DNA from: Chionoecetes opilio
Lineage: Eukaryota; Arthropoda; Malacostraca; Decapoda; Majidae
NCBI GenBank assembly: GCA_016584305.1
Contig: JACEEZ010022975.1
Coordinates: 202,792-266,791, forward strand
Direction: 5' to 3'
Length of the DNA stretch: 64,000 nt
Position numbers and translations under genes: made by a program. Within the stretch, counting starts at the first letter, position 1, and each line of letters opens with the position of its first letter. A model generated the notes under the pieces. It made no database searches. It worked only from the letters and a program-made list of their open reading frames with translations, and was not told the origin of the DNA. Positions 11,771 through 26,103 of the stretch are shown here, piece by piece.

Positions 11771-11838
11771 TCACTCAGTTTTTTCAGACTCGAGGATTCT
11801 GTTCTTGCTCTTGTATTGTTCTTGTTTTGGGTTGGTTT

Positions 11839-11951
<113 letters not shown>

Positions 11952-12234
11952 TATATATCTCTTTAGTATGGTGTGTATAGGCAACGAGAAAATAAATAAG
12001 AGAAAAACGGGGAAAAAGTAGGGAAAGAATGACTGGTGTGAGAAGGGAAAAAAATACTTGGAATTTGTGAGACCATAATATCTTTCTGGTGACCCGGAAA
12101 TAAAATGGTAGAATATTTTGGCCTGAGCATTGATCTAAACCTGAAAAATTAGTATGTGTGAGAAAAGTAAAAATAATATGAAAAAATGCGAGTAAAAAAA
12201 CGGATGGAAATATATTTTTCTTTTTAGATTTTTC

Positions 12235-12362
<128 letters not shown>

Positions 12363-12711
12363 ATGAGTGGGCTATTGAAGAACTAGTAAATATTTTAAAA
12401 ATCACTAAAAACGAAAGAAAAAAAGAAACACGAACACACAGAAAAATTACTTGTGATAGGGGAGGAGGAGGAGGATTACATAGGATTACATAGGAATAAC
12501 ACATCAGGAGACCTATTGGTCCATAACGAGGGTATCTGCTGAACTACATACTACTAACTATCAACTACTTGTAAGAAAACAGTTGGAAAATGATGCCATG
12601 TCCCTAAAAAGGATAGGAACATGGAAGTTTCGTAGTGCAGAATGATAGGATATGAAAAATACTAACTACACTACCACTACCACTACAACTAATCGATACG
12701 GGGGACTATAT

Positions 12712-13205
12712 ATGAATTCGCACTATCAATACCCATTTACTTTACAGTGCGCGTCAAATCTGTTTTTAAATGTAGTTATTGTGCTGGCTCCGACAACATT
12801 TGCTGGTAACTTGTTCCATCGATCAACGATTCTAACATTGAAATAATTTTTACGAAGATCGGTGATGCAACGTTGACCGTTTAGTTGTAAACCATTATTT
12901 CTTGTTGTCACTTGAGTTGAAAGCTGGAATAGGTTCTCTTGATTAATGACATCAAATCCTTTTAGGATCTTAAAGGTTTCTATCAAGTCCCCACGGATTC
13001 TACGATCCTTTAAGGAAAACATATTAAGTTTCCGCAGTCTCTCTTCATAAGATGAATTTCGCAGAGATGGAATTTGTTTGGTTGCTCTTCTTTGCACTGA
13101 TTCCAATTTGGCTTGATCTTTTACGAAACAGGGCGACCCGAATTGAAGGCATATTCCAAGTGCGGCCTAACCAGGACGTGTATAATTGTGTCATTACTTT
13201 CGGAG
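12712..13205 (-). pseudogene. CR1-like LINE, RT C-terminal fragment 1
   Basis: The minus strand encodes 'LESVQRRATKQIP', 'YEERLRKLN', 'RRIRGDLIETFKILKG', 'NYFNVRIVDRWNKLP' and 'TTFKNRFDAH', the standard C-terminal tail of CR1/L2-type reverse transcriptases. Upstream (toward 13205) a one-base slip is needed to read 'LEYA..FWSP'. The fragment stops abruptly at 'cattactttcgg', at the point where a second copy (14402-15790) continues. 5'-truncated. Confidence 0.75.
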
Positions 13206-13735
13206 TCTTATGTTAGGAGTAGAAGGAGGAGGAGGAGGAGAGGAGGCGTTGGAGGAGGAGAAATGGTGGATAGGATGATAGGAGAAGAGGAAGGAAAGGA
13301 AACGATGAAGTGATACTGGTCAAAAAAAGAAAGAAGACAAAAGGAGTTTAATCCGCCATGAAAACACCTTTTTTCCCTTTAAAAAGAGAAAGAAGGAGAA
13401 AGATAAATTATGTACCCAGAAACGATAAAAGAGAAGAGATTACCCTTGATATTGGAAAAGGTTTAAAAAGGGAAAATAGAAACATTCAAGGAATCTTTTT
13501 TTTTTTTGTCATATTTATTTTTTATTTCACATTTTTCCATTTCCCTTATCTTTTTTATGAACTTGAATTTTAGCTTTTGTAATAAATCGATGTCTTTTCT
13601 TTTAGCTTTCCGTCCATTTTTTCCTCTTTTATTTCTTCCTAATCCTCTCTTGCATTACTTTCTATCATTTATGTTATTTTTTACAATTTTCTGTAGATAA
13701 AATTTTTCTGTAATGATTCTGACATCTCAGAAAAT
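13206..13735. repeat. Duplicated block, unit 1 (GGA tract plus unique sequence)
   Basis: GGA-rich start, then sequence matching 15905-16459 ('gacaaaaggagttta', 'atccgccatgaaaacacc', 'aatgattctgacatct') with many small indels. No coding function is apparent. Confidence 0.8.
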
Positions 13736-13739
13736 GTAC

Positions 13740-14385
13740 TTATATTCACTCCTCTTTATCATCACTGATCATCTTCTTACTCAATCACTGACCACTCGTC
13801 TTTACTCACTACTGACTCACTCCCTTCTTACTCACTCACTGACTCCCTCCCTCTCATCACTCACGATTCCTCTTGAACTCTCACACTCACCTCTACACTC
13901 ACGACTCACTCCTCTTACTCACTCACTGACTCACTCCCTCTCTACTCACTCACTGATCATCCTCTCTTACTCACTCATGACTCCCTCCCTCTTTCTCACT
14001 CACTGACTCACTCCCTCCTTACTCACCCCTGCTACCCCTCTCTTACTCACTCACTGACTCCCCCTTCTTACTCCTCACTGACTCACTCCTTCTTACTCAC
14101 TCACTGCTCACCCTCTATTACTCATCACGACTCCCTCCCTCTTCTCACTCACGACTCACTCCTCTATTACTCACTCACTGACTCACCCCTTCTTATCATC
14201 ACTGACTCCCCCCCTCTCTACTCACTCACTGACACTCCTCTCTACTCACTCATGATCCTCCTCTTACTCACTCAGACTCCCTCCCTCTTACTCACTCACT
14301 GACTCACTCCCTCTCTTACTCACTCACTGACCTCCCTCTATACTCACTCACTGACTCATCCCTCTCCCCCCTTACTCCTCCTACT
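13740..14385. repeat. Degenerate 28-bp minisatellite, unit 1
   Basis: Tandem 'actcactgactcactccctc' units with frequent single-base losses. This is the same repeat as 16460-16760, where it is almost perfect. Confidence 0.85.
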
Positions 14386-14401
14386 CCCTTCTTGATTAAT
14401 G

Positions 14402-15790
14402 AAAAGTCGAAAAAACCCTTTAGGATCTTAAAGGTTCTATCAAGTCCCCACGGATTCTACGATCCTTTAAGGAAACATATAAGTTTCCGCAGTCTCTCTT
14501 CATAGATGAATTTCGCAGAGATGAATTGTTTGGTTGCTCTTCTTTGCACTGATTCCAATTTGGCTTGATTTTTTACGAAACAGGGCGACCAGAATTGAAC
14601 GGCATATTCCAAGTGCGGCCTAACCAAGGACGTGTATAATTGTGTCATTACTTTCGGAGTTTTATGTTCAAAGTTACGCTTAATAAAGCCCAACATCACA
14701 TTTGCCTTTTTACTGGCAGCTAGGCATTTGACTGGTTTTCAGATCATTACTGATGATGACACCTAAATCCTTTTCCTGCTGTACTTCAGTTAACGATTTA
14801 TTTTGCATTTGATAGTTATATTTGAGGTTATCGTTGCCTATATGCATTACTTTACATTTATCGGAATTGAATTCGGTGTTATTACCATTTAGTAGGTCAA
14901 TCCATTCAACTTCGCTTAGTACCCTGCTGATCTTCGTGAAATCTGCTTTATTATAATTTGGGACTAATAACCGATTTTCTGTGATGTCTACATTGCAATT
15001 TATGCCGCATCTAATTAGCCTGTGATCACTGTTTGCCAAATGTTCACCTATATCGCAGTAATCAATCAGATCAATGTCGGTAGTGAAAACTAAATCTAGG
15101 ATACTATTATCCCTTGTAGGCTCACGGACCACCTGATTTAAATATACTTCGTTCACCATATCAAGCAATCGCATACCTTCTCTATCAGCAGAATTATTAT
15201 TCCAGTTTATATGAGGTAGGTTAAAATCTCCACAAATAATTGTATCGTTATTATTGTTCACAACTGACTTTATCTCGTCATACAGGAGGCAATCTACTTC
15301 CGCATTAGATTTGGGAGGACGATATATTGTCCCAATAGTTAGCAATTTACCGTTTAGCTTAATCTTTGCGTAGACTGAGTCATAATGATCTTTGTTTACT
15401 TTATCGATTTTGATTGCTTGCAAATTTTCTATAATGTAAAGAATGACACCTCCACCTGCTTTATGCGTGCGACAATTTAGGAATGTCTTATAGCCTGGAA
15501 TGGCTATTTCAGCTAATAAATGTTTATCTTTTGTGTTGACCCAACTCTCAGTGATACTGACGATATCTGGCGTTTCGGCAACAACGTATGCTAATAATTC
15601 TTTACGCTTTAAAATAATGCTTCTGGCATTTGTGTAGAGTAATTTAATTCCTTGATAGTTTTGGTAACCTTGCGTGAGGGTTTACCGGTAGGGCGTCTAC
15701 GGTCCACTGTTACAGGGCGCTTGATTAAGCTACTTTGATTAGTATTTGCGGAAACGGGACGCGACCCAGCGTTGCTGTGGGGTAAGAAAG
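14402..15790 (-). pseudogene. Internally deleted CR1-like LINE (endonuclease joined to RT tail)
   Basis: Reading down from about 15780, an ORF1 C-terminus ends '..STQMPEALF' at about 15625. It overlaps an ORF2 start that gives 'IKLLYTNARSIILKRKE' and the AP-endonuclease motifs 'ITESWV', 'AGGGVILY', 'YRPP', 'ICGDFNLP' and 'SDHRLI'. At about 14890 the frame passes from endonuclease ('WIDLLNGNN') straight into the post-catalytic RT region ('CKVMHIG', 'KDLGVIIS'). It then continues with 'MMLGFIKRNF' and 'LVRPHLEYAVQFWSP'. All RT catalytic motifs (AFD, FADD) are absent. The deletion kept the frame, so the product would be a catalytically dead fusion. Confidence 0.75.
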
Positions 15791-15825
15791 GGGTTAAGGT
15801 GATGCTGCTACCGCCGTCCGCTCGT

Positions 15826-16459
15826 CGAGGAGGAGGAGGGGGAGGAAGAGGAATAGGAAGAGGAAGAGGAAGAGGAAGAGGAAGAGGAGGAGGAGGAGGA
15901 GGAGGAGGAGGAGGAAGAGGAGGAGGAAGAAATGGAGGAATAGGATGATAAGGAGAAGAGGAAGGAAAGAGGAAAGGAAGAAGATTGATATCATGGTCAA
16001 AAAAGAGAAAGAAGACAAAAGGAGTTTACATCCGCCATGAAAACACCTTTTTTTCCCCTTTAAGAAAAAAAGAAAGAAGAGGAGAAAGATAAATTATGGT
16101 TACCCAGAAAAACGATAAAAGAGAAGAGAATATTATGATAAATATTAGGAAAAAGGTAAAAAGAGGAAGAATAGAAAACATAAGGAATCTTTTTTTTTTT
16201 GTCATATATTTATTTTTCTATTTCACATTTTTACTCCTTCCCTTTATCTTTTTATTGACGCTTCGATATTTTAGCTTTTGTAATTGTCGATGTTCTTGTT
16301 CTTTTTATCTTTCCTCTCATTTTCTTTTCTTCCTCTTTTATTTCTTCCTAATCCTCTTCTTGCTTTTACTTTCTTATCATTTATGTTATTTTTTACAATT
16401 TCTGTAGAATCATCTTTTTCTGTGTAATGATTCTGACATCTAAGAAAATGTATCTTATA
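15826..16459. repeat. Duplicated block, unit 2 (GGA tract plus unique sequence)
   Basis: GGA/GAA tract at 15829-15935, then sequence matching 13206-13735. Confidence 0.8.
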
Positions 16460-16760
16460 TCTCACTCCCTCTTTACTCACTCACTGACTCACTCCCTCTC
16501 TTACTCACTCACTGACTCACTCCGTCTCTTACTCACTCACTGACTCACTCCCTCTCTTACTCACTCACTGACTCCCTCCCTCTCTTACTCACTCACTGAC
16601 TCACTCCCTCTCTTACTCACTCACTGACTCACTCCCTCTCTTACTCACTCACTGACTCACTCCCTCTCTTACTCACTCACTGACTCACTCCCTCTCCTAC
16701 TCACTCACTGACTCCCTCCCTCTCTTACTCACTCACTGACTCACTCCTTCAACCACCTCA
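16460..16760. repeat. 28-bp minisatellite, clean array
   Basis: About ten near-perfect copies of a 28-base unit made of ACTC/ACTG steps plus a CCCTCTCTT end. No spacers, so not a CRISPR. Confidence 0.9.
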
Positions 16761-16825
16761 CTCACCCTTCTCACTCAAATACAAACTCACCCTCTTTCCC
16801 TCAGTCATCCACAAACCCCCTTTTA

Positions 16826-16878
16826 CACACACACACACACTTACACACACACACACACACACACCTCACACACACACA

Positions 16879-16960
<82 letters not shown>

Positions 16961-16963
16961 ACC

Positions 16964-17052
<89 letters not shown>
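16826..17052. repeat. (CA)n microsatellite
   Basis: Long CA array with a few CTCA interruptions, ending about 50 bases before the laminin G exon. Confidence 0.95.
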
Positions 17053-17055
<3 letters not shown>

Positions 17056-17102
17056 CACTCTCACTCACTCTCACTTAGTACTCACTTAGCACTCTCTTAT
17101 AG

Positions 17103-17294
17103 GTACCGGACGTGGCGAAGAGATGGAGAGTTGATCGCCCTTAGCTCAGAGGGGGGCGGGGGCGGGGTGAGGCTGGAGCTAGTGGGGGGCCGTCTGTGTG
17201 TACGTGTGTCCCTACCACCTAGCCCCCCCTTCACCCTGTGCCTGTCCACCCCCCACCTGACGGACGGTCGCTGGCACACCGTTGTATTCACCAG
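17103..17294 (+). CDS. Cadherin laminin G exon (first part of domain)
   Basis: Acceptor 'ctcttatag' before 17103 and donor 'gtaag' at 17295. The frame (tac at 17104) gives 'YRTWRRDGELIALSS', then 'RLELVGGRLCVRVSL', then 'LTDGRWHTVVFT'. The DGELIAL, GGRLCVRV and DGRWHTV steps are the classic beta-strand landmarks of a laminin G domain. The exon ends two bases into an arginine codon completed by the exon at 20440. In arthropod neural-type (classical III) cadherins such a domain lies between EGF modules near the membrane and contributes to the cell-adhesion ectodomain. The first codon is split, so a further upstream exon must exist; I did not find it in this window. Confidence 0.8.
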
Positions 17295-19327
<2,033 letters not shown>

Positions 19328-19686
19328 CCTTTTATTTTTTTATTTTTACATTTATGACTATGGAACCTCTTGGCGGTATGACGTCCAGGGCTCGGAGGGT
19401 AGACCCTGGAAGTCCACTTGAGGGCCATGATGGTTGCCACCACCACCACCACCTCGGCCGTGGTGGCGCAGGCAGTATTCTTATAGTGACGCCTGCGATT
19501 AGAGGTTCATGCTACCCCCTTTTTCCTTCGATGCACTCGCTGTCGAAGGCAGAGGTACTGGGCAGTATGCGGGTGATCTTCGGCCACTCGGCGACTGCAG
19601 AAAAAATTTGGCACCCATCGGAGATCGAACCCGGCACACCGAGCACGCCACTTACAGGCGCTAACCACTCTGCCACCGCTCCCCCA
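19328..19686 (-). mobile_element. tRNA-derived SINE-A, copy 2
   Basis: Same body as copy 1, with the minus-strand head 'GGTGGCAGAGTGGTTAGCG' at the right end and a T-rich tail at left. Contains a short expansion of CAC units near 19438-19452. Confidence 0.85.
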
Positions 19687-20380
19687 TACACCATCCTGCC
19701 ATGAGTGAAGAAAACTGAACATTGCTCAGTGATTAGGATTGATTGTTACCGATTCATACAAAAATGATAATTCGACCGCTTACCTCCCAAACATTTCGCC
19801 AGACACGTAAACTTCCTCAACACATGTATTTGCAAATAGAAAGATCTAGTACTTTCATTTCTCAACATCTTTCTGATATCTGTGGCGAAAATGCTTTTAC
19901 CGGATTTCTGGCTGCTGAAAATTGACCGGAATTGTTGACGAACCTGTTTTCGCCATTTTACTACGTAAATATTAGTCCTAGAGATAATATGCATCAAACC
20001 AAAGCTGTTATGCACAGTGATTTCTATCTGATGTTATATCTAGTATTCCATTAATTCTAGTAGTTTATGATACAATTCATTATGTGTGAAAAATAAAAAT
20101 TTGCTATTTTCTTAATTGCTAACATTCTAAATCAATTTTATTATGATTCAAAGTAAAGGCCTTTCCCTTTTCTATATTTACAATTCTCTGAAATGTTTAT
20201 CAACTCCTCTCAGTTTTCAAGTTTTCTCAAAACACAGGATTTCTTACCAAAATTTCAAGGAAAAAATTGATATATGAGATTTTCATCAAAATTTGTATAT
20301 AGGAGTTTTCAGTCATGGTGAAAACGAGTCTTGGGTCAGATTTCTAATAACTACAATTATAAACCCTATTTCACCGTATC
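19687..20380. other. AT-rich intronic stretch
   Basis: No gene or element recognised. Confidence 0.5.
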
Positions 20381-20439
20381 ATTCCTTCTACACCACCACC
20401 ACCACCACCTCACCCTGCCTCACACTCTGCCCCACACAG

Positions 20440-20636
20440 ACAGGGCGCCGCGGTCACCCTGGCAGCTGACGACGCCGAGGGACCCCTGTACAACACCTCC
20501 CTCTCCCTGCTGCCCCCGACCCCACAGGACCCCCGCCAAGCCCCAGGCCACGCCCACGAGGGTCTCACCGCGGGACACTCACCGCCGGAGTACCTCGCCC
20601 TTAGCGTCCTCAGCGTTAGAGGCGACTATTTTGACG
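20440..20636 (+). CDS. Cadherin laminin G exon (middle part)
   Basis: Acceptor 'cccacacag' and donor 'gtatgt' at 20637. The first base completes the arginine codon left open at 17294. The frame then gives 'QGAAVTLAADDAEGPLYNTS' near the start and 'EYLALSVLSVRGDYFD' at the end, open for one base. 'DDAEG' after the DGRWH strand and a closing 'YFDG' match laminin G order. The middle is proline/histidine-rich, an insertion relative to shorter family members. The final G plus the next exon makes the expected 'FDGC' motif, which supports the splice chain. Confidence 0.8.
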
Positions 20637-20640
20637 GTAT

Positions 20641-20644
20641 GTGC

Positions 20645-20703
<59 letters not shown>

Positions 20704-20775
20704 TGTGTGTGTGTGTGTGTGCGCCTGTCTGACAATCTATCTATTTCTTCCTGTCTATTTGTCTGTCTGTATCTT

Positions 20776-20828
<53 letters not shown>

Positions 20829-20834
20829 GTATGT
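20641..20834. repeat. Two (GT)n microsatellites
   Basis: GT at about 20645-20721 and 20780-20834, directly after the exon donor. Confidence 0.95.
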
Positions 20835-21197
20835 GTGATTATGCTATATGTAAAAGATAGTAAAATTATATGTTTTATTCATATTAGGGGATTGAGGTGT
20901 GGGAGAGTCATGCTCTCAAGGCATATACTCAAGGCAGCAACTCTAGATGCATCTATTGGCATTCGACAGGGAGCTCCGTCAAATTGCTGCTTATTGTTCA
21001 TCATTAATGTCTATCATACGCTCCATGGTAGGCTAGCTCGCCTAGCTACGAATCTGCGGTCCCTTTTTCGAATCCCAGCCAGGGCAGTCGGCGTGCAGCC
21101 CAAACAGCTGTTTTGCTGCACTTTGTATCCTTCTTTTCGGGGTTGTTCGATAAATGGGTATCTAGGGAAACGTGGGGAAGGTAACTATAACTCGGAT

Positions 21198-21427
21198 GCA
21201 TATTCCCGTTTTCTGGAAGAGTATGTGGCGTTTGCTCTTGAACACGTCGGTTTAGGTTACGTTAGGTTACGGACAGGGTAGGCTAGGTTTTCCTGGACAT
21301 TACATGGTAAGTTTGTGTGGGAATCACAATGAGGGTATTTTCGAGAAAATCCTATGTTTAGTTTCGGAGCTACAGCCAAGCTTCATCACTCGGAAACCAC
21401 ATACTCGCATAGAGAAAGAGAATATGC
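21198..21427. mobile_element. GCATATTC-TIR element, copy 2 (230 bp)
   Basis: GCATATTCCCG start and GAGAATATGC end. Flanking 9-mers AACTCGGAT and AGCCCGGAT match at 7 of 9 positions. Interior with 'ctcttgaacacgtc' and 'gggaatcacaatgagggta', as in copies at 39558 and 39808. Confidence 0.8.
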
Positions 21428-21564
21428 AGCCCGGATGCTACACTAGCCCTGTGTCCCGGGGGCTTATTGCCGTTCTCTGGAATAGTATGTGGTATGGGGG
21501 ATATCTCTAGCCGATCACCGTTGTCCAATCTCATGACGTCACATGGGGGTGGAGCTTAAGTGAT

Positions 21565-24549
21565 CAATCAATCAATTATTGGAGGCATACGCCGGGGGGC
21601 GCGTCGCCTCGCCCACTCTACGACGACACTCCAGGGGGTCACCACGTGCGAGTTCCCATGCAGGCTCCTTTCCCATACCAAGCAGCTCTCGACAAGAAAC
21701 ATCAACTTGCCCCAGCCACGAGCCTTGTGGGCGCCCCCTTGGCCTCCTCCACGCCAGATTGTCTCTTACAGATACAACCCGATGAGAAAGATCGGTTTTA
21801 GGGTACCGTACCACATGCCCATATAGCCGAAGTTGGTGCTGATGGAATATGCAGGTAATAGGCCTCGATTTAGTCGCACGGTGCAATCGCTGGTTTGACA
21901 CGTAATCATCCCAGCGATACCCCATGATTCTGCGAAAACACTTATTACCAAAGGCATCGATTCGTCTCTTCAAGTCGCTATTTAGTGTCCATGTCTCACA
22001 ACCATAGAGTAAGACAGGGATCACAAGTGACTTGCAGATCCGGATCTTTGTTCTCCTGCACAGGTACCGACAACGCCAAATACTCCTGCTGAGCGAGTCC
22101 ATAACACCGTGGGCTATGCCAATCCGCCGTAAGACGTCTTGACATAACCCGCCGTCATTATGGACTGTGCTACCAAGGTATGTAAAACTTTCCAAGATCT
22201 CAATGTCCTCGCCGCACGCATGAACAGACTGTACTGTTTCATCTAGTAAGCCTCCAAACACCTGGACCTTGGTCTTAAGCCAGGAGAACTCAAGTCCCAA
22301 AGGCCTTGCCTCCTCGTGCAGCGCCTCGAGAGCCATTACCAGGACCTCCAGCGACTCAGCAAAGATTACTGCATCATCGGCAAAAACAAGATCAGTGATC
22401 TTGGTGTTGCCGACGGATGCTCCACACTCACTTTGATCTACAACTTTGTCCAATACCCAGTCCATACAAGCGTTGAAAAGTGATGGGGCAAGGACGCACC
22501 CTTGTCTCACACCTGTATTAACAGGAAATAAGCTGGATACACCTCCCCCACACTTCAAAAGCACTCTCATTCCCAGAATACAGACCAGTCATCAAACCAA
22601 TAGTCCTTGCAGGAATCCCGCGAAGTCGCAGAAGATCCCAAAAGTGACTCACGATGCACTGAGTTAAACGCCTTCTTGAGATGAACATAGGCTGCAAGCA
22701 TCCCCTGTCGAAACTCACTTCGGCTTTCCACCAGGACCCCAAAGCACTAGGATAGGGTCCGTTGTTGACTTAACAGGCGTAAAACCCAGACGGCTGAGTC
22801 TCTGATGTTTCCCACCAGATGGACTGCGGACCCGTGTCAGCAATAGATGGGGAAGCACCTTGCCTGGCACGCTGAGCAAAGTAATACCACGAATTGTTGC
22901 AGTTTCCCGACGGTTCCCTTTCCTTTCAGGGTAGGGACGACCAGCCCCCTTTTTTCCCGTCAGGAGGAATGGTACCTGATTGCCATACGGCAAGTCAGGA
23001 CAGCATGCACCCGCGGATCATGGGCCCCACCCCCAGCTTTGAGGAGCTCCGCACTGATATTACAAACACCAGCTGCCTTTCCAACCCTCAACTTTGCTAC
23101 AGCCTTCTCTGACTTCGTCAAGAGAGGGTGCGGTTTCGTCAATGGGAGGATCGGCATCCACTGCCTGTAACCCAGTGGTGTGAAGCTGCTCAGTTGGAGT
23201 GTCCACCGTGAACAACTGCCCAAAGTACTCAGCCCAACGAGCCATCTGCCCATCCATGTCCGACACGAGCCGCCCATCTGCTGTTCGAATAGCACTCGCC
23301 CGAGATGGAAACTTGAAACGGAGCTTCTTCAAAGCTCGGTAGGCGGGTCGGAGGTCATTAGCGTTCAAATTACCCACGATATCCTCAGCGAGACTCCTGA
23401 CATACCTCTCCTTGTCTCTCCCCAAGAGAGTTCTAGTCCGGCGTGATAGAGCCCTGTGCTGGTCCTGGTTCCCTGCCAGCCTGGCAGCGCGACTCTTCTC
23501 GATTTTCTCCAGCGTCTCCGTCGAGACAAAACCACGCCTTGACCTCGGACGCTCCCCAATACACTCCTTGGCAGCCTGTAGAGTTTCACGTTAGAAGGTA
23601 TCCCACAATTCTACAGAGTCCTCGAGGGCACCGAGCACATCAAACCGATTTAAGACTGCCACTGCATACTCATGGGCACATGTCAAGTCCTTCAGTTTCT
23701 CAAGATTAAACACAGTATGGTTACTTCTTGAGATTCTTCTGGACTTGACATGAAGCTTAAGTGTAGCAACAACAAGTCTGCGATCTGTTCCAAAGAACTC
23801 AGCACTCCGGTAAACCCTGCAGTTCTGGAGGATCCTCCAACGAGTACTAACGAGGACGTGGTCGATCTCCTTAGCTACCCCTCCGGCATAACTATATCAT
23901 GTCCAGCGGTGCAGCTCTGGTCTCTGATACCGAGTACCTGCAATTATCAACCTTCTGGACCTTGCAAAATACAGAAGCAGAGAACTGTTAATGTTTCTGA
24001 TACCGGAGCCATGGGGACCAACACATAACTCGTAGCCATCTCTCACAGTGCCAGTAGTAGTATTGAAGTCGCCCAAGACAATGAGTGTGTCCCGAGGAGG
24101 ACACTGGTCTAATACAGAGTCGAGTTTGGCGTAGAACATTTCCTTCTTTTCAATTTTACATACCTCGGTAGGAGCGTACACTGCAACAAGAGACATGAAA
24201 CCCAGAGTGTGTTTCATCCTCACCTGCATTATACGCTCATCAACCGGAGTAACCTCAACAACTAACGGCTGCAGTTTGCTGGAGATGCCTATAGCTACTC
24301 CCCGGACATGGTCACCATTGTTCATGCCGGACCAGTTGTAGGTGTAACCCCCACTGCTAGTCTCGCCACTGCCAGGCCTCCTCGTCTCAGAGAGTCCCAT
24401 TATATCCACCCTCAGCCTACTGAACTCGCCCGATAGGAGAGGTAGTCGACGATCGTCTGCGAGGCACAGAACGTTCCACGAGCCCACACGAAGAACCCTC
24501 CGGAGGTATATCCCAGGAGTGATTCGACGGGCAGGCGCCGCCTCTGCAT
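21565..24549 (-). mobile_element. RTE-type LINE, nearly complete
   Basis: Flanked by a perfect 10-bp duplication, CTTAAGTGAT (21555-21564 and 24550-24559). On the minus strand the 3' end is an (ATTG)n tail directly after the ORF stop. A very short 3' UTR and tetranucleotide tail are typical of RTE-clade elements. The 5' end begins immediately upstream of the endonuclease coding region. Confidence 0.85.
21572..24540 (-). pseudogene. RTE LINE ORF: AP endonuclease and reverse transcriptase
   Basis: N-terminal endonuclease: 'GSWNVLCLADD', 'IMGLSETRR', 'VAVYAPTE', 'VLGDFNT'. It continues through several frame changes (around 23890, 23580-23290, 22990 and 22740). The longest intact stretch, 22570-21572, has 'GVRQGCVLAPSLFNACMDWV', the catalytic 'LVFADDAVIFAES', 'FTYLGSTV' and 'LLYGCETWTL'. 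It ends in the C-terminal 'RLYGHVVRYP' and 'PRGRPQGSWLGQVD' blocks common to RTE proteins. The RT active site looks intact, but the frameshifts upstream make the copy inactive. Confidence 0.8.
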
Positions 24550-25231
24550 CTTAAGTGATTGCTGCGTTATAACCTGTGCTTTATTTTACATCATATATAA
24601 AGTCTAAGCTAGGTTAGGTTGGGTTAGGTTAGGTTAGTTTAGTTTACTATAGTTTCGGTTAGGCTAAATTAAACAATTTAATAGGTCTAGTCTTAAATAT
24701 AGCATACAGATTATAGCCCAGCGATCACGTAGGCTCCACCCCCAATGTGACGTCGCGAACTTGGACATTGATGATTGGCTCGACCACACCACATACTACT
24801 CCAGAGAACGGTAATATGCGTCCCGTGGTAGTTGGTTATCACCCATCACAGGCTCAAGTGCTAATGCGACGGAGATGAGCACTAAGGCCACGCGCAGCTA
24901 AGCGTATACCCCCATCTTTACTTTTTATGATAAGGATGTTAAAGAGAGCAATGCCAACGGATGGATTTCTTGGCAGTTTGCTGCACTACTGTTCATGGAC
25001 GACGTAGTGATATGTGTGACGAGCAGGGAAATGTGTGAAAAGAAACTTGCTATTTTATGTCAATTTTGTAAAGAAAATGGTATGATAATTATAATTAATG
25101 AAAAAAATAAAAACTTTGTAGTAAATCGTTAGTATTGTGACCGACGGTGTCTGTCTGGTGAGGGAGTGACGGTGAACTATGTTCCAGAGTATTTGTATCT
25201 CGGTGAATGGTTCACTGATTCCGGTAAAACC

Positions 25232-26103
25232 CCCTTCACACATTTCATAATCGAACCACGAAAGCGCCAACAATGCAATGAGTAGCGCCATCATGGTCCT
25301 GATTATGGGTCTATCGTGACCGATTGTGACGCTCGTGACACATTCGGCCGAGGCCACGAAAAGTTAGTGCATGCACTAAAAAATCGGGAAGCTCCCCGAT
25401 TTTTGTAACCAATGCAGCGCCATCGTAGTTCTAACGTGACGTTATCGCTATCTTTGTAGTAGCTACGTGACACTATCGTGATCGCCGCATGTTTATCGTG
25501 ACGATAAAAAACCGTTACGCCCGCCTTCATACCTACCCTAACGCGTTCCTCTTTCTGCATCACCACCAACCACCTCCATTTCCCCACCCACATCCCAACC
25601 ACCAACCTTCTTATCTATCGCCACAACCCCGCCACACCTCTCCCCTTCTCCATCACCAACACCCACACCCACATCCCCCCTTTCTCCATCACTAACCCCC
25701 CCTCCCGTTTCCCAACCACATCCTCCCCCTTCTCCATCACCAACACCCACACCCACATCCCCCCTTTCTCCATATCACCAACACCCACCCCCGTGGAGTG
25801 CATGTTGCTATAGCTCTTGACGCTATCGTGATATATATGTTCATGGCACCGTCATGACACTATCGCGGTTATCATGGTTATCGTGACGACAAAATGACCG
25901 TTAGTTTTCCATTCGTGACGTAGTTTTACAGCTATCATGACTCCATCGTAACCATCTTACGACCGTCATGACACATACTTACAAGCAGCGTGACATTGTT
26001 GTGAGGCTATCGTGGGCGGCGTTTATCGTGGGCGAATTTCACGATAGCGCCAATAATTAAATTAGTGGTGCTATCGTGGTTCGATTAGGGAATGTGTGCA
26101 GGG
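25232..26103. mobile_element. TIR element rich in TATCGTGAC motifs
   Basis: Arms 'cacacatttcataatcgaac' at left and the inverted equivalent at 26070-26103 share 'aatcgaaccacga'. The interior holds about fifteen dispersed variants of ATCGTGAC on the plus strand and a CCCACA-rich minisatellite at 25650-25785. It interrupts the LINE-C frame. No target duplication was resolved. Confidence 0.6.

Larger units (their letters stand above)
21462..24819. mobile_element. GCATATTC-TIR element, copy 3, split by an RTE LINE
   Basis: Starts GCTTATTGCCG, ends CGGTAATATGC. The inverted arms are about 95 bp, including 'gttctctgga', 'agtatgtggt' and 'gggggtggagc'. Flanking 9-mers GTCCCGGGG and GTCCCGTGG match at 8 of 9. 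Without the LINE it is about 363 bp. Confidence 0.8.
21020..24936 (+). mobile_element. SINE-B, copy 1, split by two TIR elements
   Basis: The tRNA-like head has 'tcgaatccc' near 21072 and is followed by a body running to 21197. The body resumes at 21437-21452 ('cacactagccct'-like) and again at 24829-24936 ('acccatcacaggctcaag', 'gccacgcgcagctaagcgta'). Same family as 27613-28259 and 40722-41052, which allow the split to be recognised. Confidence 0.75.

Noticed and set aside
16460..16760. CRISPR-like regular repeat
   Set aside because: Contiguous 28-bp units without spacers, in a eukaryotic intron-like context: a minisatellite.
16841..17074. Cys-Val and His-Thr repeat ORFs in CA/GT arrays
   Set aside because: Microsatellite translations; no start context or family.
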